Shown here: one piece after another, positions 63,270 to 64,000 of the stretch
Numbering within the stretch: the stretch's first letter is position 1
Layout of the letters: each line of letters begins with the position of its first letter
Origin: Roseburia sp. 1XD42-34
Lineage (GTDB): Bacteria > Bacillota > Bacilli > Bacillales > Amphibacillaceae
DNA: 64,000 nt
NCBI RefSeq assembly: GCF_009917385.1
Contig: NZ_QWLJ01000006.1
Location: forward strand, 62,001-126,000
Reading direction: 5' to 3'
The notes under the pieces: model-generated
What the model was told of the DNA's origin: nothing
The model's database searches: none
The model's input: only the letters and a program-made list of their open reading frames with translations
Translations under genes and position numbers: made by a program

Positions 63270-64000
63270 ATGTCTGATAAAGTATTTGATCTATTAAATA
63301 AATCGTTTATAGGTATCATTGTATTAATTGTATTGTATCCGTTAGTCTTTGTAATCAGTGCCTCTATAAGCGACCCTTCTGCAGTAAGTACTGGGGAAAT
63401 GTGGCTTTGGCCAGTAGATATTACACTAGACGGGTTTAAGTTAGTGTTTCAAAATGATGCAATTTGGTTAGGATATCGAAATACAGTTATGTACACCATT
63501 TTAGGCACATTACTACATCTTATCGTTTTACTTCCATGTGCGTATGCATTGTCAAGAAAAGAGCTAAAGGGAAAGAAAATAATGTTGTGGTTTATTTTAT
63601 TTACCATGCTTTTTAATGGGGGACTAATTCCGAATTACCTAGTGGTAAAGTCCTTAGGGATGTTAGACACGATTTGGGCAATCGTCATACCTGGTCTTGT
63701 AGGAGCTTGGTCTATTCTCGTAGCTCGATCATTTTTTCAGCAAAGTATACCAGATCAATTGGTGGAAGCCTCGAAGATGGATGGAGCAAGTGATTTTAAA
63801 ATCTTTATTAAGGTAGTCTTACCATTATCCATGCCAATAATTGCAGTAATGGCATTGTTCCATGCAGTTGGTCTTTGGAACCAATATTTTTCGGCGCTCA
63901 TCTATTTGTCAGATGAGAATTTATTTCCTCTACAACTGATTCTAAGAGAAATTCTTATTGTTAATGAAGCAGCAGCTTCTGCTGGTGGTGGCGGGCCTGC
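63270..64000 (+). CDS. ABC sugar transporter permease, LplC/YtcP-like, 3'-truncated by the window
   Basis: Open to the end of the window (243 codons and a part), starting MSDKVFDLLNKSFIGIIVLI. Features: YPLVFVISASISDPSAVSTG, the membrane block LFNGGLIPNYLVVKSLGMLDT, and the EAA loop EASKMDGASDFKIFIKVVLP. It partners the permease 12 bp upstream in a heterodimeric channel. GAGGAGG precedes the ATG. The missing C-terminus is expected to be about 45-55 residues long. Confidence 0.92.
   Translation, partial: MSDKVFDLLNKSFIGIIVLIVLYPLVFVISASISDPSAVSTGEMWLWPVDITLDGFKLVFQNDAIWLGYRNTVMYTILGTLLHLIVLLPCAYALSRKELKGKKIMLWFILFTMLFNGGLIPNYLVVKSLGMLDTIWAIVIPGLVGAWSILVARSFFQQSIPDQLVEASKMDGASDFKIFIKVVLPLSMPIIAVMALFHAVGLWNQYFSALIYLSDENLFPLQLILREILIVNEAAASAGGGGP

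Overview
The window comes from a low-GC Gram-positive bacterium, most likely a member of the Bacillaceae close to Virgibacillus or Oceanobacillus. The basis is AT-rich DNA, strong AAGGAGG-type ribosome binding sites with frequent TTG and GTG starts, a complete tag/tar wall teichoic acid gene set, class-2 galT, LplABC-type sugar uptake and the DUF1659/DUF2922/YvrJ trio of small proteins. The genus is inference; the Gram-positive cell-wall biology is read directly from the genes.

Layout. 1-150 is the end of 6-phosphogluconate dehydrogenase. 1-9 kb holds a 1260-residue secreted subtilase, a DinB-like DUF1572 protein, an APC permease and a glycerophosphodiester phosphodiesterase. 9.3-23.4 kb is an AT-rich surface-polysaccharide cluster: two GT4 glycosyltransferases, a UDP-ManNAc-type dehydrogenase, a TagGH-like ABC exporter, a SAM methyltransferase, a two-module 888-residue glycosyltransferase, an asparagine-synthase-like amidotransferase, and an MBOAT/DHHW O-acetylation pair whose MBOAT gene is frameshifted. 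A 997-residue repeat-rich glucosaminidase with its own promoter follows. 26.9-41.8 kb is the wall teichoic acid locus: tagO, an LCP ligase, tagB and tagD on the minus strand, then a divergent operon tarI-tarJ-two polyol-phosphate transferases-tagG-tagH-pyruvyltransferase-tagA, closed by a second LCP gene. Repeated TGTAAA-type half-sites spaced 11 or 22 bp lie upstream of tarI, tagD and the second LCP gene and suggest WalR or PhoP control.

42-54 kb holds small conserved proteins, a NUDIX hydrolase, the galKTM operon (minus strand) behind a 41-bp palindrome, an EamA transporter, a ROK repressor, a coiled-coil protein, a stand-alone CuA-type cupredoxin lipoprotein and a methyltransferase. 54.8-64 kb is a carbohydrate-use operon: two cysteine-rich Gfo/Idh/MocA proteins, a ROK sugar kinase, an ABC uptake system (lipoprotein plus two permeases, the second cut by the window edge) and a cytoplasmic parallel beta-helix enzyme resembling GH110 alpha-1,3-galactosidases.

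The spaces between operons are seeded with two families of non-coding dispersed repeats, called A (about 200-260 bp without insertions) and B (about 130-185 bp) here. One B copy sits inside an A copy between 7-bp direct repeats, which is the clearest sign of mobility in the window.
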